35,081 nucleotides of DNA from JBCDGZ01 sp038750655 (GTDB lineage Bacteria > Bacteroidota > Bacteroidia > Chitinophagales > Saprospiraceae), in the NCBI GenBank assembly GCA_038750655.1, contig JBCDGZ010000079.1, positions 1 through 35,081 of the forward strand. The letters are read 5' to 3'. How positions within the stretch are numbered: the stretch's first letter is position 1; every line of letters starts with the position of its first letter. Made by a program: the position numbers and the translations under genes. Under the pieces are notes generated by a model. The model did not search any database. It was not told the DNA's origin and saw nothing but the letters and a program-made list of their open reading frames with translations. Shown here piece by piece: positions 16,901 through 25,900 of this stretch.

Positions 16901-17223
16901 AAGCCAGGGTGCCAGGTCAAACGCTGCGGGGCTCCACCGGCGATTGGTAACACATAAACATCCGTATTTCCATCATACTCTGCCGTAAAAGCCAGCATTT
17001 GACCGTCTGGCGAGAAGTGCGGATCAGACTCTACACCCTGGAAAGTCGTTAGCCGACGCGCATTACTGCCATCCACATCCGCGATCCAGAGGTCTCCGGC
17101 GTACATGAAGGCGATATGGTTGGCGCTAATGGCCGGATGACGTAATAGGCGGGTAGCCTGGGCATCCGCCGGAGGAATAAAAAGAAGACTTAAAATGAAG
17201 GATAAGGTAAGTACAATTCTCAT
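13990..17223 (-). CDS. Tricorn-type serine protease (S41 family) with N-terminal beta-propeller
   Basis: A 1077-residue tricorn-like protease with a signal peptide (RIVLTLSFILSLLFIPPADA), so it probably acts in the periplasm. Residues about 25-525 are TolB/PD40-type propeller repeats (SPDGQMLAFTAEYDGNTDVY, WSPDGQSISWFSDQSGEYQL and others). Residues 536-560 are a run of acidic residues. A tricorn core follows with His-737 in AIGHSFVNGG, a PDZ domain (about 755-860) and the S41 domain with nucleophile Ser-961 in EMAGSGGDYLPYMF and an oxyanion-type loop TWGGLVGIWD. A glutamate in VENEGVAPDIEV near residue 1020 fits the catalytic tetrad. The family degrades peptides fed through the propeller. It lies 54 bp after the mutase gene and may share its transcript. 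Confidence 0.93.
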   Translation of the reverse strand: MRIVLTLSFILSLLFIPPADAQATRLLRHPAISANHIAFMYAGDLWIADVDGSNARRLTTFQGVESDPHFSPDGQMLAFTAEYDGNTDVYVLPIAGGAPQRLTWHPGFDMARGWMPDGKTVIFVSGRTRVPYPMPDQFWTVGLDGGLPTQMVVPRISNGKLSPDGKQMAYQRIYGWEVEWRNYRGGQCQPIRIIDLQSLEESRLPWTDSNDKDPVWLGDEVFFLSDRDLVMNIWSYNVKTKDLQQRTTYKTFDCKNLEGHGDRLIFENEGYLHTLSVKGGPAQRINVEINADFPWAREHWAEVKENIESATISPTGQRAIFAARGDIFTVPAKKGNVRNLSSSKAADRNPAWSPDGQSISWFSDQSGEYQLMIADQYGKIKQTIDIPNPTFFYTPQWSPDSKYLSFGDTDRNLWLVDVSTGSSQIIANEGFAHPQRTIYPAWAPDSRWIAYTGRLSSEYNAVFIYSIDQKKPFQLTDGMSNCLAPAWDKGGEYLYFLSSTNFGLNVGWLDMSSIERPLNHGIYMAVLSKSTPSPLAPESDDEAEEKEEEEKEGEEEEEEMKVTIDFDGIQQRIIAIDVPARNYFALKAGKAGHIYYTEGVDNQPGLSLHKYSLEDREAKKLVSGIVAFDLSHDGNKLMYGMPGGNWAITDAMAEAQPGEGQLATDGLRIKVDPLAEARQIFKEAWRYQRDYFYVENVHGLDLDWAWKTYSPWVEHVRHRSDLNYLLDILSGETAIGHSFVNGGAFPDVDQVPVGLLGADYEVEGKFYKIKKIYNGENWNPNLRSPLSGPGINVAIGDYLLAVNGQPIESNKSIFAYFDQTANQQIRLTVNSRPEMQGARTLTVVPVGSEFGLRQLDWIEGNRRKVDELSNGQLAYVWLPNTGNGGYRNFNRYYFAQKDKKGAIIDERFNQGGYAADYIVDLLSRDLMGYFNNPVGDKQPFTSPHAGIWGPKVMIINEMAGSGGDYLPYMFRKKNIGTLVGTRTWGGLVGIWDVPGLIDGGYITAPRGGFFSTDGKWEVENEGVAPDIEVEQSSKLVSQGRDPQLERAVEEALRKLKSEAVELQGQPADPVRSLRPKQ

Positions 17224-17277
17224 AGGTCTTTGGATAGGTTTTGGTAGTTGCTACTCGTTCATCGCAACTTAGGTTAT

Positions 17278-19416
17278 TTAATGGGAATCTTTTTCACTCT
17301 CTATCATCAATTCTAGTATCTGGCGAGCGGCCTCTGCAACCACTGTCCCCGGGCCGAAAACACCGACGACCCCCTGCTCGAAAAGGTAATCGTAATCTTG
17401 GGGAGGGATGACCCCACCGACGACGACCATAATGTCTTCCCGACCAATCTGCTGCAACTCCGCAATGGCCTGCGGCACCAAGGTTTTGTGGCCTGCCGCC
17501 AAGGAGGAAATACCCAGGATATGCACATCATTCTCGGCAGCTTGACGGGCCGCCTCCGCCGGCGTCTGAAACAAGGGGCCAATATCTACATCAAACCCTA
17601 GATCGGCAAAGCTGGTAGCGATGACCTTAGCTCCACGATCATGCCCATCCTGCCCCAGCTTAGCCACCATGATCCGCGGGCGACGGCCGGCCAGCTCTGC
17701 AAAATGATCGGCCAGCCCCTGCGTTTGCTTAAAGGAATCATCCATGCGCATTTCATTTGAATAGGCCCCGGAGATGGTGCGCGTCGTCGCTACGTATCGG
17801 CCGAAGACCGTTTCCATTGCCATAGAGATTTCGCCGAGGGTAGCGCGCAGGCGCGCTGCTTTGACCGCCGCTTCCAACAGGTTACCCTTTTCAGAACGGG
17901 CCACCTCGGTGATCTCGCGGATGGCCGCCTGTACGGCTTCTTCGTCTCGGTGCTCCCGCAGGGCCTTCAGCCGCTGCATTTGGGATTTCAGAACGGCGGT
18001 ATTATCGACCTCCAACAATTCAATATGCTCTTCTTCTTCTGGCTGGAAAATATTAAGCCCAATGATTTTATCACGGCCACTGTCGATACGGGCCTGCTTA
18101 CGGGCGGCAGCTTCTTCAATACGCAACTTGGGCAAACCTTCTTCAATGGCCTTAGCCATACCTCCTAGCTCCTCCACTTCCTGAATCAGCGTCCAAGCCC
18201 GGCGCGCTAGTTGATCCGTCAAATACTCTACATAATAACTTCCTCCCCAAGGATCAACCATCTTAGTAATAGCGGTCTCCTCTTGCATGTATTTTTGGGT
18301 ATCGCGAGCAATTTTTGCCGAAAAATCAGTCGGCAGGGCAACCGCTTCATCCAGAGAATTGGTATGCAGCGATTGCGTACCGCCCAAGGTAGCCGCCATT
18401 GCTTCAACGCAGGTGCGGCCAATATTGTTGAAGGGGTCCTGCTCGGTGAGGCTCCACCCGGAAGTCTGACAATGGGCCCGCAGCGCCATAGATTTTGGAT
18501 TTTGAGGATCGAATTGCTTGACAATTTTTGCCCAAAGCATCCGTCCGGCCCGCATCTTGGCAATTTCCATAAAATGATTCATTCCAATACCCCAAAAGAA
18601 AGAAAGACGGGGAGCAAAGTCGTCAATGGCTAGGCCGGCGTTTAGACCGGCGCGGAGGTATTCCAGCCCATCAGAGAGGGTGTAGGCCAGTTCGATGTCG
18701 GCGGTGCCTCCGGCTTCATGGATGTGATAGCCACTGATGCTGATGGAGTTGAAACGGGGCATGTGCTGGGCGGTGTAAGCAAAAATATCTGCGATGATGC
18801 GCATAGAAGGGCGCGGAGGATAGATGTAAGTATTGCGCACCATAAATTCTTTGAGAATATCATTCTGGATGGTGCCGCTCAACTGCTGAGGGGCTACGCC
18901 TTGCTCTTCGGCGGCGATGATGTAGAAGGCCATAACGGGAATAACCGCGCCGTTCATGGTCATAGATACCGACATTTTATCCAGCGGAATCTGGTCGAAG
19001 AGGATTTTCATATCTTCGACGCTATCGATGGCGACCCCTGCCATTCCAACGTCGCCGCGCACCCGTTCGTGGTCGGAATCATAGCCTCGGTGGGTGGCCA
19101 GATCGAAGGCGACGGAGAGGCCCTTTTGCCCAGCAGCCAGGTTGCGCCGGTAGAAAGCATTACTCTTCTCGGCGGTAGAAAACCCGGCGTACTGCCGAAT
19201 GGTCCAGGGGCGAACGGTATACATGGAACTGTAGGGACCGCGCAGGTAGGGCGGAATACCGGCGACGAAATCGAGGTGTCGCAGGCCCTGAATGGCCTCA
19301 GATTGATAATGAGCACTGATTTTAATCTGCTCGGGGGCTTCCCAACTCTCGCTTTCGGAGGGGGTAGAATCAGAAAAATCGTATTTCAGGGCGATCTTAG
19401 AAAAGTCGGGTTTCAT
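17278..19416 (-). CDS. mutB: Methylmalonyl-CoA mutase, large (catalytic) subunit
   Basis: A 712-residue adenosylcobalamin-dependent mutase that interconverts (R)-methylmalonyl-CoA and succinyl-CoA, linking propionate and odd-chain or branched amino acid breakdown to the TCA cycle. The N-terminal barrel contains the substrate-binding signature YTVRPWTIRQYAGFSTAE and GLSVAFDLATHRGYDSDH. The C-terminal B12 domain (about 580-705) has the DxHxxG motif in LGQDGHDRGAKV, where His-592 is the lower axial cobalt ligand, plus the GISSLAAGH and VVVGGVIP loops. The length is normal for the alpha chain. Heterodimeric enzymes also need a small subunit, usually next door; none is present in this window. In other naming schemes the gene is scpA. 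Confidence 0.96.
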   Translation of the reverse strand: MKPDFSKIALKYDFSDSTPSESESWEAPEQIKISAHYQSEAIQGLRHLDFVAGIPPYLRGPYSSMYTVRPWTIRQYAGFSTAEKSNAFYRRNLAAGQKGLSVAFDLATHRGYDSDHERVRGDVGMAGVAIDSVEDMKILFDQIPLDKMSVSMTMNGAVIPVMAFYIIAAEEQGVAPQQLSGTIQNDILKEFMVRNTYIYPPRPSMRIIADIFAYTAQHMPRFNSISISGYHIHEAGGTADIELAYTLSDGLEYLRAGLNAGLAIDDFAPRLSFFWGIGMNHFMEIAKMRAGRMLWAKIVKQFDPQNPKSMALRAHCQTSGWSLTEQDPFNNIGRTCVEAMAATLGGTQSLHTNSLDEAVALPTDFSAKIARDTQKYMQEETAITKMVDPWGGSYYVEYLTDQLARRAWTLIQEVEELGGMAKAIEEGLPKLRIEEAAARKQARIDSGRDKIIGLNIFQPEEEEHIELLEVDNTAVLKSQMQRLKALREHRDEEAVQAAIREITEVARSEKGNLLEAAVKAARLRATLGEISMAMETVFGRYVATTRTISGAYSNEMRMDDSFKQTQGLADHFAELAGRRPRIMVAKLGQDGHDRGAKVIATSFADLGFDVDIGPLFQTPAEAARQAAENDVHILGISSLAAGHKTLVPQAIAELQQIGREDIMVVVGGVIPPQDYDYLFEQGVVGVFGPGTVVAEAARQILELMIESEKDSH

Positions 19417-19490
19417 CTCGGATAATTTGTCTGCTCAAAATAAGCAGTTTGATGGAATTATCGCTAAGCTATTTTCCCTAATATTACTAC

Positions 19491-19526
19491 AAAAAATGAA
19501 AAGGACACCTTACCCAAAAGGCGCCC
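19491..19526 (-). terminator. Probable intrinsic terminator after tonB
   Basis: On the minus strand GGGCGCCTT (19526-19518) pairs with AAGGTGTCC (19511-19503) as nine pairs, two of them G-U, around a six-base loop, followed by TTTTCATTTTTT. It lies about 60 bp after the tonB stop and before mutB, so it probably ends the tonB transcript. Confidence 0.7.
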
Positions 19527-19586
19527 TCTCCTTGTCGTCGAAAAACTACCGAGCTGGCAGTAGCCTGCCAACTCTGATATTCTTGA

Positions 19587-20351
19587 TCAGTCCAACCGAA
19601 ATTGCACTGGTAATTTGTACTCTACCCGGACCTTGCGGTTGCGCTGACGGCCCGGAACCCAGTCCGGCATTTTCTTCACTACCCGCAAGCTTTCTTTACC
19701 ACAGCCGCCGCCAATTTCCCGCATAATCCTGGCATTGCCGATGCTGCCATCTTTCTCTACGACAAAAGCAATCACGACCGTTCCCTGGATATTGTTTTCG
19801 CGGGCAATCGCAGGATATTTGATGTTTTTATAAATAAATTCCATCATCTTCCTATCCGAGCATAGCCGCTTTTCCTCTTTATTGAGTTGCTGTTCATCGC
19901 AGCCCTGAAAACGCGGCATTTCTTCGACAAAAATGAAAATATCATCCAGCTCCTCCTCTTCCTGAGGTAAGACGATGGGGGCAGGTTCTGGGGCAGGCTC
20001 AGTGGGAGTAACGGGTAGGCTGACGATGGGATCTTTTGCGGGTTCCACATCGACAACATCATCAATGGGCTCTGGTTCGGGTTCTTCAATAAATTCTGGG
20101 GTATCTTCAATGATTTTATCTAAGACCTCTAGCTTGGGCGGTGGCGGCAACGGCTTTTTCTTTTGGGGGGGCGTACGAACCACGGGAATATCGTTATCAA
20201 ATTCGACAATTTCCTCGGGTGGAGCGTGTAAGGGTTTTTCGAAAGTCGTGTAGTTGAAAGCCATCACACAGAGGCTAATCGACACAATGAAACCGATTTT
20301 CATGTAAATGCTACGGTTCTTTTGGAGGCGGGAGATGTCAGGTCGTATCAT
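19587..20351 (-). CDS. Energy transducer TonB
   Basis: A 254-residue TonB-family protein that transmits proton-motive-force energy from the inner membrane to TonB-dependent outer-membrane receptors. The start matches the Bacteroidota TonB layout: about 18 polar residues (IRPDISRLQKNRS), one membrane helix (KIGFIVSISLCVMAFNY), then a long proline/acid-rich periplasmic spacer (residues about 45-130). The C-terminal TonB domain begins near residue 160 and includes YPAIARENNIQGTVVIAFVV, GGGCGKESLRVVKKMPDWVPG and the terminal VEYKLPVQFRLD. No exbB or exbD lies nearby, which is common for accessory TonB proteins. The leader contains an inverted repeat AGCCTGC/GCAGGCT at 20385-20410. Confidence 0.93.
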   Translation of the reverse strand: MIRPDISRLQKNRSIYMKIGFIVSISLCVMAFNYTTFEKPLHAPPEEIVEFDNDIPVVRTPPQKKKPLPPPPKLEVLDKIIEDTPEFIEEPEPEPIDDVVDVEPAKDPIVSLPVTPTEPAPEPAPIVLPQEEEELDDIFIFVEEMPRFQGCDEQQLNKEEKRLCSDRKMMEFIYKNIKYPAIARENNIQGTVVIAFVVEKDGSIGNARIMREIGGGCGKESLRVVKKMPDWVPGRQRNRKVRVEYKLPVQFRLD

Positions 20352-20384
20352 CAGATTAGGAGTTTAAAGTTAAACAATAGCACA

Positions 20385-20410
20385 AGCCTGCAGTGACAGC
20401 GCAGCAGGCT
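20385..20410. repeat. Inverted repeat in the tonB leader region
   Basis: AGCCTGC (20385-20391) and GCAGGCT (20404-20410) are perfect inverted arms with a 12-base loop, 34 bp upstream of the tonB start. It could be an operator or leader hairpin. The 243-bp gap between tonB and the M16 gene also holds a weak 5-bp hairpin followed by five T residues at 20466-20485. Confidence 0.35.
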
Positions 20411-20560
20411 GTACGGCGAAGAGCCAATACCAGAAAAGTGCAATTGTAAAAGAATTATAAGATGAACCAGCAAACTGGTCTTTTTCGGAAAGCTTTCAGA
20501 TTAATAGATGTTGAGGCACCAAATTTTGGTGTATGAGTAGCATATATTTTTTAAATCAAC

Positions 20561-20568
20561 TATTTTTG
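20561..20568 (+). promoter_or_regulatory. Candidate -7 element for the M16 peptidase gene
   Basis: TATTTTTG matches TAnnTTTG exactly and ends 26 bp before the TTG start at 20595. No clear -33 TTG is found at the usual distance. It supports the unusual TTG start, since an in-frame stop lies at 20580-20582. Confidence 0.45.
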
Positions 20569-20594
20569 CATTCAGTCGATAAAACTTTAAGCCC

Positions 20595-21851
20595 TTGATC
20601 AATTTTTCAAAATTTGAGCTTGATAATGGCCTGCGAGTGCTGGTCCATGAGGATCACAGCACACCGATGGTCGCTGTGAATATATTGTACAATGTTGGTG
20701 CGCGCGATGAGTCGCCGGATAAAACAGGCTTTGCCCATCTCTTCGAACACCTGATGTTTGGAGGGTCGGCCAATATCCCGGATTTTGATGATCCCATCCA
20801 AAATGCCGGAGGAGACAGCAATGCCTTTACCAACAGCGACATTACCAATTTCTATGACATCGTTCCCGCCGAGAATCTGGAAACGGTATTCTGGCTGGAA
20901 TCTGACCGGATGAATAGCCTTAATTTTAGCGAGAAGTCGCTAGAGGTTCAGCGCAAAGTGGTGGTAGAGGAATTCAAAGAAAGCTGCCTCAACCAACCCT
21001 ACGGCGATGCCTGGCATCATCTGGCCGACCTGGCCTACAAGGTACATCCCTACCGTTGGCCGACCATCGGAAAAGTGCCCCGGCATGTCGAAGAGGCCAC
21101 GCTGGAAGATGTCCGTCATTTCTTCTACACTTACTATCGCCCCAATAATGCCATCATGGTAGTGGCGGGAAAAGTGGGATTGGAAAAGGTGAAACAGTTG
21201 GCGCAAAAGTGGTTTGGCGATATTCAGCCCGGTAAGATTCCAGAGCGGCGCTTGCCGCAGGAGCCGCCGCAGGGTCGACTGCACCAGCGCATCCAGCACG
21301 CCAATGTCCCCGTCAATGCGCTCTACTTAGCCTTTCACATCTCTGCCCGCAATCATCCCGACTATTATGCGGTCGACTTGATTTCGGATGTGCTTTGCAA
21401 TGGCAACTCCTCGCGGCTATACCGCCGTTTGCTCAAGGAACAGAAGCTGTTTTCTCAGATCGACGCTTACATCACGGGGAATATCGATCCAGGACTATTG
21501 ATCATCGAGGGTCGGCCGGCCGAAGGCCGGAGTCTGGAAGAGGCGGAATTGGCCATTTGGAAGGAATTGGAGTTGTTGAAGGCGGAGCCCCTGAGCGCGC
21601 GCGAGTTACAAAAATATAAGAACAAAATCGAAAGCAGCCTCATCTTCTCTGAGGCCAATGTGCTCAATAAAGCCATCAACCTGGCTTTCTTCGAATTGCT
21701 CGGCGATGCAGAACTGATCAACAGTGAGGCGGAGTTGTATCAGCAGGTACAGATCGAAGATATTCAGCGAATTGCGCAGCAGATTTTCACCCCTTCCAAT
21801 TGCTCGGAATTGTATTATAAGGTGAAAGACCAAGTCGCTGCGGAGGCATAA
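20595..21851 (+). CDS. M16-family zinc metallopeptidase (pitrilysin/processing-peptidase type)
   Basis: A 418-residue single-module M16 peptidase. The inverted zinc motif HxxEH is present as His-48 to His-52 (HLFEHLMFGG), with the downstream glutamate expected in EVQRKVVVEEFKES about 75 residues later, so the enzyme should be active. The second half contains the C-terminal M16 domain with SDVLCNGNSSRLYRRLLKE, typical of PqqL/YmxG-like bacterial members. There is no signal peptide, so cytoplasmic action is expected unless the start is misplaced. The start must be TTG at 20595: the same frame has a stop at 20580-20582, and no in-frame ATG precedes the conserved start of the domain. It is convergent with the OmpA-family gene with one base between the stops. 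Confidence 0.92.
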   Translation: MINFSKFELDNGLRVLVHEDHSTPMVAVNILYNVGARDESPDKTGFAHLFEHLMFGGSANIPDFDDPIQNAGGDSNAFTNSDITNFYDIVPAENLETVFWLESDRMNSLNFSEKSLEVQRKVVVEEFKESCLNQPYGDAWHHLADLAYKVHPYRWPTIGKVPRHVEEATLEDVRHFFYTYYRPNNAIMVVAGKVGLEKVKQLAQKWFGDIQPGKIPERRLPQEPPQGRLHQRIQHANVPVNALYLAFHISARNHPDYYAVDLISDVLCNGNSSRLYRRLLKEQKLFSQIDAYITGNIDPGLLIIEGRPAEGRSLEEAELAIWKELELLKAEPLSARELQKYKNKIESSLIFSEANVLNKAINLAFFELLGDAELINSEAELYQQVQIEDIQRIAQQIFTPSNCSELYYKVKDQVAAEA

Positions 21852-21852
21852 G

Positions 21853-22923
21853 CTAGTTACTCAGCACCAATAGTTCTACGCGTCGGTTTTGCTGCCGCCC
21901 CGCCTCGGTGTCATTATCCGCCACAGGATCGCTAGCCCCTAGTCCCCGGTATTCGATTCGCTCTTTTTCAATGCCCAAGCTCTGCAAGTAATCCGCGACA
22001 ACCTCTGCCCGATCAATCGACAACTGCAAGTTAAAATCGTTATCCCCAATATTGTCGGTATGCCCAGACAGTTGGATTCGCACACTACTGTTCTCTTTCA
22101 AATAAGCATAAAGCTGGTCCAGCTCCAGAAAAGATTTGGAGAGTAAAATGGCCTCTCCCGTTTCAAAGAAAATATTATTCAAAACCAAAGAGGTGCCCAC
22201 CGCAATCTCTTGAAATCGTTTTTCGTGGCGGAGCAAAATATCATCCAGCAGATAGTAGGCATGGTCCATTTTGGGAGGAGTAATGGAATCTAAAGTGATA
22301 TTCTGCGCCGTGTAGAAATTCCCAACAAGCAGATGGGTATAAGGCTCGTCTGCCACAAAACTGCCCGAAATTTTGATCCACCGTTGTTCATTCAATATCT
22401 CCTCTGAAAGGATGAGGGGCAGTTGATAATGCATTACCCCTGGCTCCTTATCATCGCATTTATAAGTAGAAAAGGCCATTCCCAAATAGTTATGAAAAAA
22501 GGAATACTTAATCGGTCGTACCCAAAACTCCGCGTAGTAGGTCTCCCCGATGATCATGGGTTCCTTGAGTTCCGCTTGGATGTACTCTCGGCAATGCACC
22601 ATACGTGTCTCACAACCATAGGTCTTGATGCCTACCATGACCTCTCCGCTATGCGGCCTGTAAGGCATGAGATTGACATATCTTCGTGGAGGTCGCAGTG
22701 CTTTTTCTTTTATTGACTCCACAAAAAGAATATCAGGGGAGCCCTCGTTGGGCGAAGTCCACTCCGCCATCAAGGTATCAAATATGGAGCGGGTAGAGAT
22801 CCAGCGATCGCCAAAGGACCCACTTTGCTCAAAACTGGGATTAGGCACCAGGTTCTGGGCAGTGGTAGTGGTATTGTTGAAGCAAAAGGAAACGAAAAGT
22901 ACAATGATGATGGACCTGAACAT
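21853..22923 (-). CDS. OmpA-family protein with an N-terminal ligand-binding-like domain
   Basis: A 356-residue exported protein. The signal peptide is residues 1-22 (FRSIIIVLFVSFCFNNTTTT, cut before QNLVPN). Residues about 23-220 begin NLVPNPSFEQSG and look like the jelly-roll, carbohydrate-binding-like domain found in many Bacteroidota surface proteins. The last 110 residues are an OmpA peptidoglycan-binding domain with the conserved core LSGHTDNIGDNDFNLQLSIDRA and RIEYRGLGASDPVADND, ending QQNRRVELLV. It therefore probably sits in the periplasm or outer membrane bound to the cell wall. It follows the M1-barrel gene by 46 bp on the same strand and may be cotranscribed. A small inverted repeat, CAGAAC-GCC-GTTCTG, lies between them at 22942-22956. 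Confidence 0.88.
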   Translation of the reverse strand: MFRSIIIVLFVSFCFNNTTTTAQNLVPNPSFEQSGSFGDRWISTRSIFDTLMAEWTSPNEGSPDILFVESIKEKALRPPRRYVNLMPYRPHSGEVMVGIKTYGCETRMVHCREYIQAELKEPMIIGETYYAEFWVRPIKYSFFHNYLGMAFSTYKCDDKEPGVMHYQLPLILSEEILNEQRWIKISGSFVADEPYTHLLVGNFYTAQNITLDSITPPKMDHAYYLLDDILLRHEKRFQEIAVGTSLVLNNIFFETGEAILLSKSFLELDQLYAYLKENSSVRIQLSGHTDNIGDNDFNLQLSIDRAEVVADYLQSLGIEKERIEYRGLGASDPVADNDTEAGRQQNRRVELLVLSN

Positions 22924-22969
22924 AGCCGGATATTTTATAACCAGAACGCCGTTCTGAACAAAGGATACA

Positions 22970-25900
22970 TCAAAATTCTAATCGATCTACAAATCGCCAG
23001 GGATCCAATTGATTGAGATTCAAAGTCCAAGTAATCCTTGCTAGATAATTTCCACTGTCTCGCCCGTTGTACAAAGTCTTCACATTATCGGAATTGATAA
23101 GGGGGAAATAAATAGCGAAAGTCTCATCAACAAAGTCCAGCATGAGGCCGCCGCTCCACATCAGCTGATCGGTGAAGGTCGCATCGCTGGCAATGGGCTG
23201 AGCATTGTCGAAGTAACCAATATCGAAATAGGGTTTGATCGGTAGTTGGAGCGGTAAATCCTGCGGAAGGTCAGCCTTCATATTCAGTGAGACAATAAAG
23301 CTGTTGCTCTCCCCGATGCCGAAGCTGCTGCCGAAGGCCGTCTTCAGCCCACCTTGCTCCTGATTGATTTGCTGCGACCAGATGCCCGTGCCCTCATTGC
23401 GACCAAAGTAGAGCCCATCGTAGCGATAATCTGTAAAGCCTTCGGCCACCAAGGACCAACTCCCGCGAGCGAGCTGACGCGAAGATGTCGCCCCTGCATT
23501 GCGCCGCGAGTTGTCCAAAAAAGCGCCCACAAAGATGCGGAAATCGATGGCCCGACCGGTGTTGTACGTATAAGCCGACTGCCAGTCCAACCAGGCTTTG
23601 AGGTAGTGCTGATCGCCGCTGAGATTGGTATAGCTCTGCTGCTCTAGCCCTAGTTGTAGCTTGAAGGGATTCAGCGCCCGGCGATTTTCGAGGGTGTAGC
23701 GCAGGTCAAAGATCAGCGAATTATCGAACTCATTGCCGAGGTAAACGCCGTCGGTGTCGCGTCGGGCCAGCTCTTCGTCCAGTAGGATGGCCCGGGCGTC
23801 TAGCGTATGCTGTACCGAGCTACCGGGCTTTTGGCCAAATTGCAGGCTCAGCGAAGGCACCAGCCTGCGGTACTTGAGGTGGTAATCATCGCGTTCGATG
23901 TAGTTGTAATTAAAACTCTTGGCACTCAAACCGATGGTGAGGCGCTGTATTTTGGAGGATTTGGGGAAAATATTGTAGCGTACATGGCCCATTCCGGTGA
24001 GATCGCCGCTGTCGAAGGCGTAGAGGGGAGCCAGGGCAAACTCGAATTTGCGGGCAGGAATAAGGGAATTGTAGAGGGTGAGTCCGACCATCACGTCGTC
24101 GTAGGCATTGTAGGCCAATAGCGGCGACCAGTAGAGGCTAGTACGTTGAGCATGCTCGATGCCTGTTGCAAACTTGAGGCGCAGCGGCTCGACGGTTTTG
24201 AAAATCCCCGAGGTACGGATATTATTATTTTGGCGATTAACATCCAAAATCTCCTGCTTGGCGTCTAGCACCATACGATCGTAATCCCCCACCGGAAAAT
24301 CGACGACCTTCTCTCCGGGAAAGCCCTCGTACCAGCGCGTTTCAATGATCTCTTTCCCTTTCATTCCAGAAATGGAGAAGGGCGTTTTCAAATCTCCCTT
24401 ATTACGGACAGTCAGTTGGAGAGTCCCATCCTGCCGAATCCCCGTCAAAGCATAGTCAATTTTACCCGCCGAGCCGATGAGGCCATCGAAAAGCCAGTCC
24501 AGATTGCGTTGGCTATTGTCTTCGAGGTAGCTGCGCAGGTCCTCCGGCATCGGGTGTTTGAACTTCCATTTCTCATAAAAGCCCTTCATCAGACGATCAA
24601 ACTCGGCCGTTCCCAAATAGACTTCCAACATGCGGAAAATGCGGGCCGGCTTTTCGTAGGCGCTTAGGTAGTAGTTAACGGGAGAAAAATCCGCCGAGCT
24701 GGTAGCGGGCGGCTGATCGATATTGCGGCGGGCCTGAAACAGATAGGCAATCTCGTAGGTGCTTACATCGCTACCTCTGACCATAACCTTGGGCAGTAGG
24801 GGCAATGGCTGCTCGTAGTATTGACGGGTGTAGCGATGATCGTAGTAGGAGTTGAGGCCTTCGTCCATCCAGGGGTGCTCGCGCTCGTCGAAAGCCAGAA
24901 TGCCGTAGAACCAGTTGTGACCAACTTCGTGGGTGATGACTTCATCGAGGGCCTGGGCATTGCCGGAGAGGCCAATTACGGTGATCATGGGGTATTCCAT
25001 GCCGCCACCGGCACTGAGGGCACTTTGTACAGCGGTCGCCTGCGGGTAGGGGTATTCGCCAACGTGCTGGGAATAAAACTCCAGCGAGCGATCAACGTAG
25101 AAGGTTCCTTTTTTCCACAATTCCGCCTCTGTATTGGTAAAGAAAGCCCAGCTGTCGACTTCCCGGCCCGAATTTAGCGTCACCGAACTCTTCTGCACAT
25201 GAAACCGCTTATCGGCAAACCAAGCAAAATCGTGTACCTCTTCCGCTAGAAAAGTAATGGTCTTCATCTCTGAGCTAGAAGCAGGAAAGGTATCCACGGC
25301 TGGGAATTCACCGCCCATAAGGAGGTTCGTCGCCTTTATTTTTTCTTCTAAAAATGCTTTCTCCGCAGCCTCTTGCACCTCTCCAGTTGCAGCAACGACA
25401 TAATTAGCAGGCAAGGTAATCCGCACTTCAAAATCTCCAAATTCCGAGTAAAATTCCCCCATATCCAGATAAGGCATCGCATGCCAGCCCTGGCGATCGT
25501 AAACCGCAGGCTTAGGAAACCATTGGGTCATTTGATAAGATTCTCCGACGTGCCCAAGGCGAGAGAAAGATGCTGGAATTTTGAGGATAAAAGGGGTGTG
25601 AATAGTGATTTTACCGCCCGGTGCCAGAGGCTCATTTAGCTGGATTATGCCAATATCCGGATGCTGGGGATCGTATTCAAAGCCCACCCCTTCTTCATTG
25701 ACCGTAAAATTGAGGTTGGAGAAATTACCCAGGTCTTTGGGCTCGCTGAAATAAAATCGGGTACTGCCCGACTCCAAACTTTGCTTGGCGAAGGCCGTGT
25801 TGCGATTCTTGTAAGCATTGGCCCAAAGGTGTACGTAAATTTGCTCCAAAGTCTCCGGGGCCTTGTTGGTATATTCCATACTAATTTCGCCCGCCAGGGT

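Noticed and set aside
18718..19425. 235-residue open frame on the plus strand inside mutB
   Set aside because: It lies fully antisense to a well-conserved gene, and has no recognisable domain.
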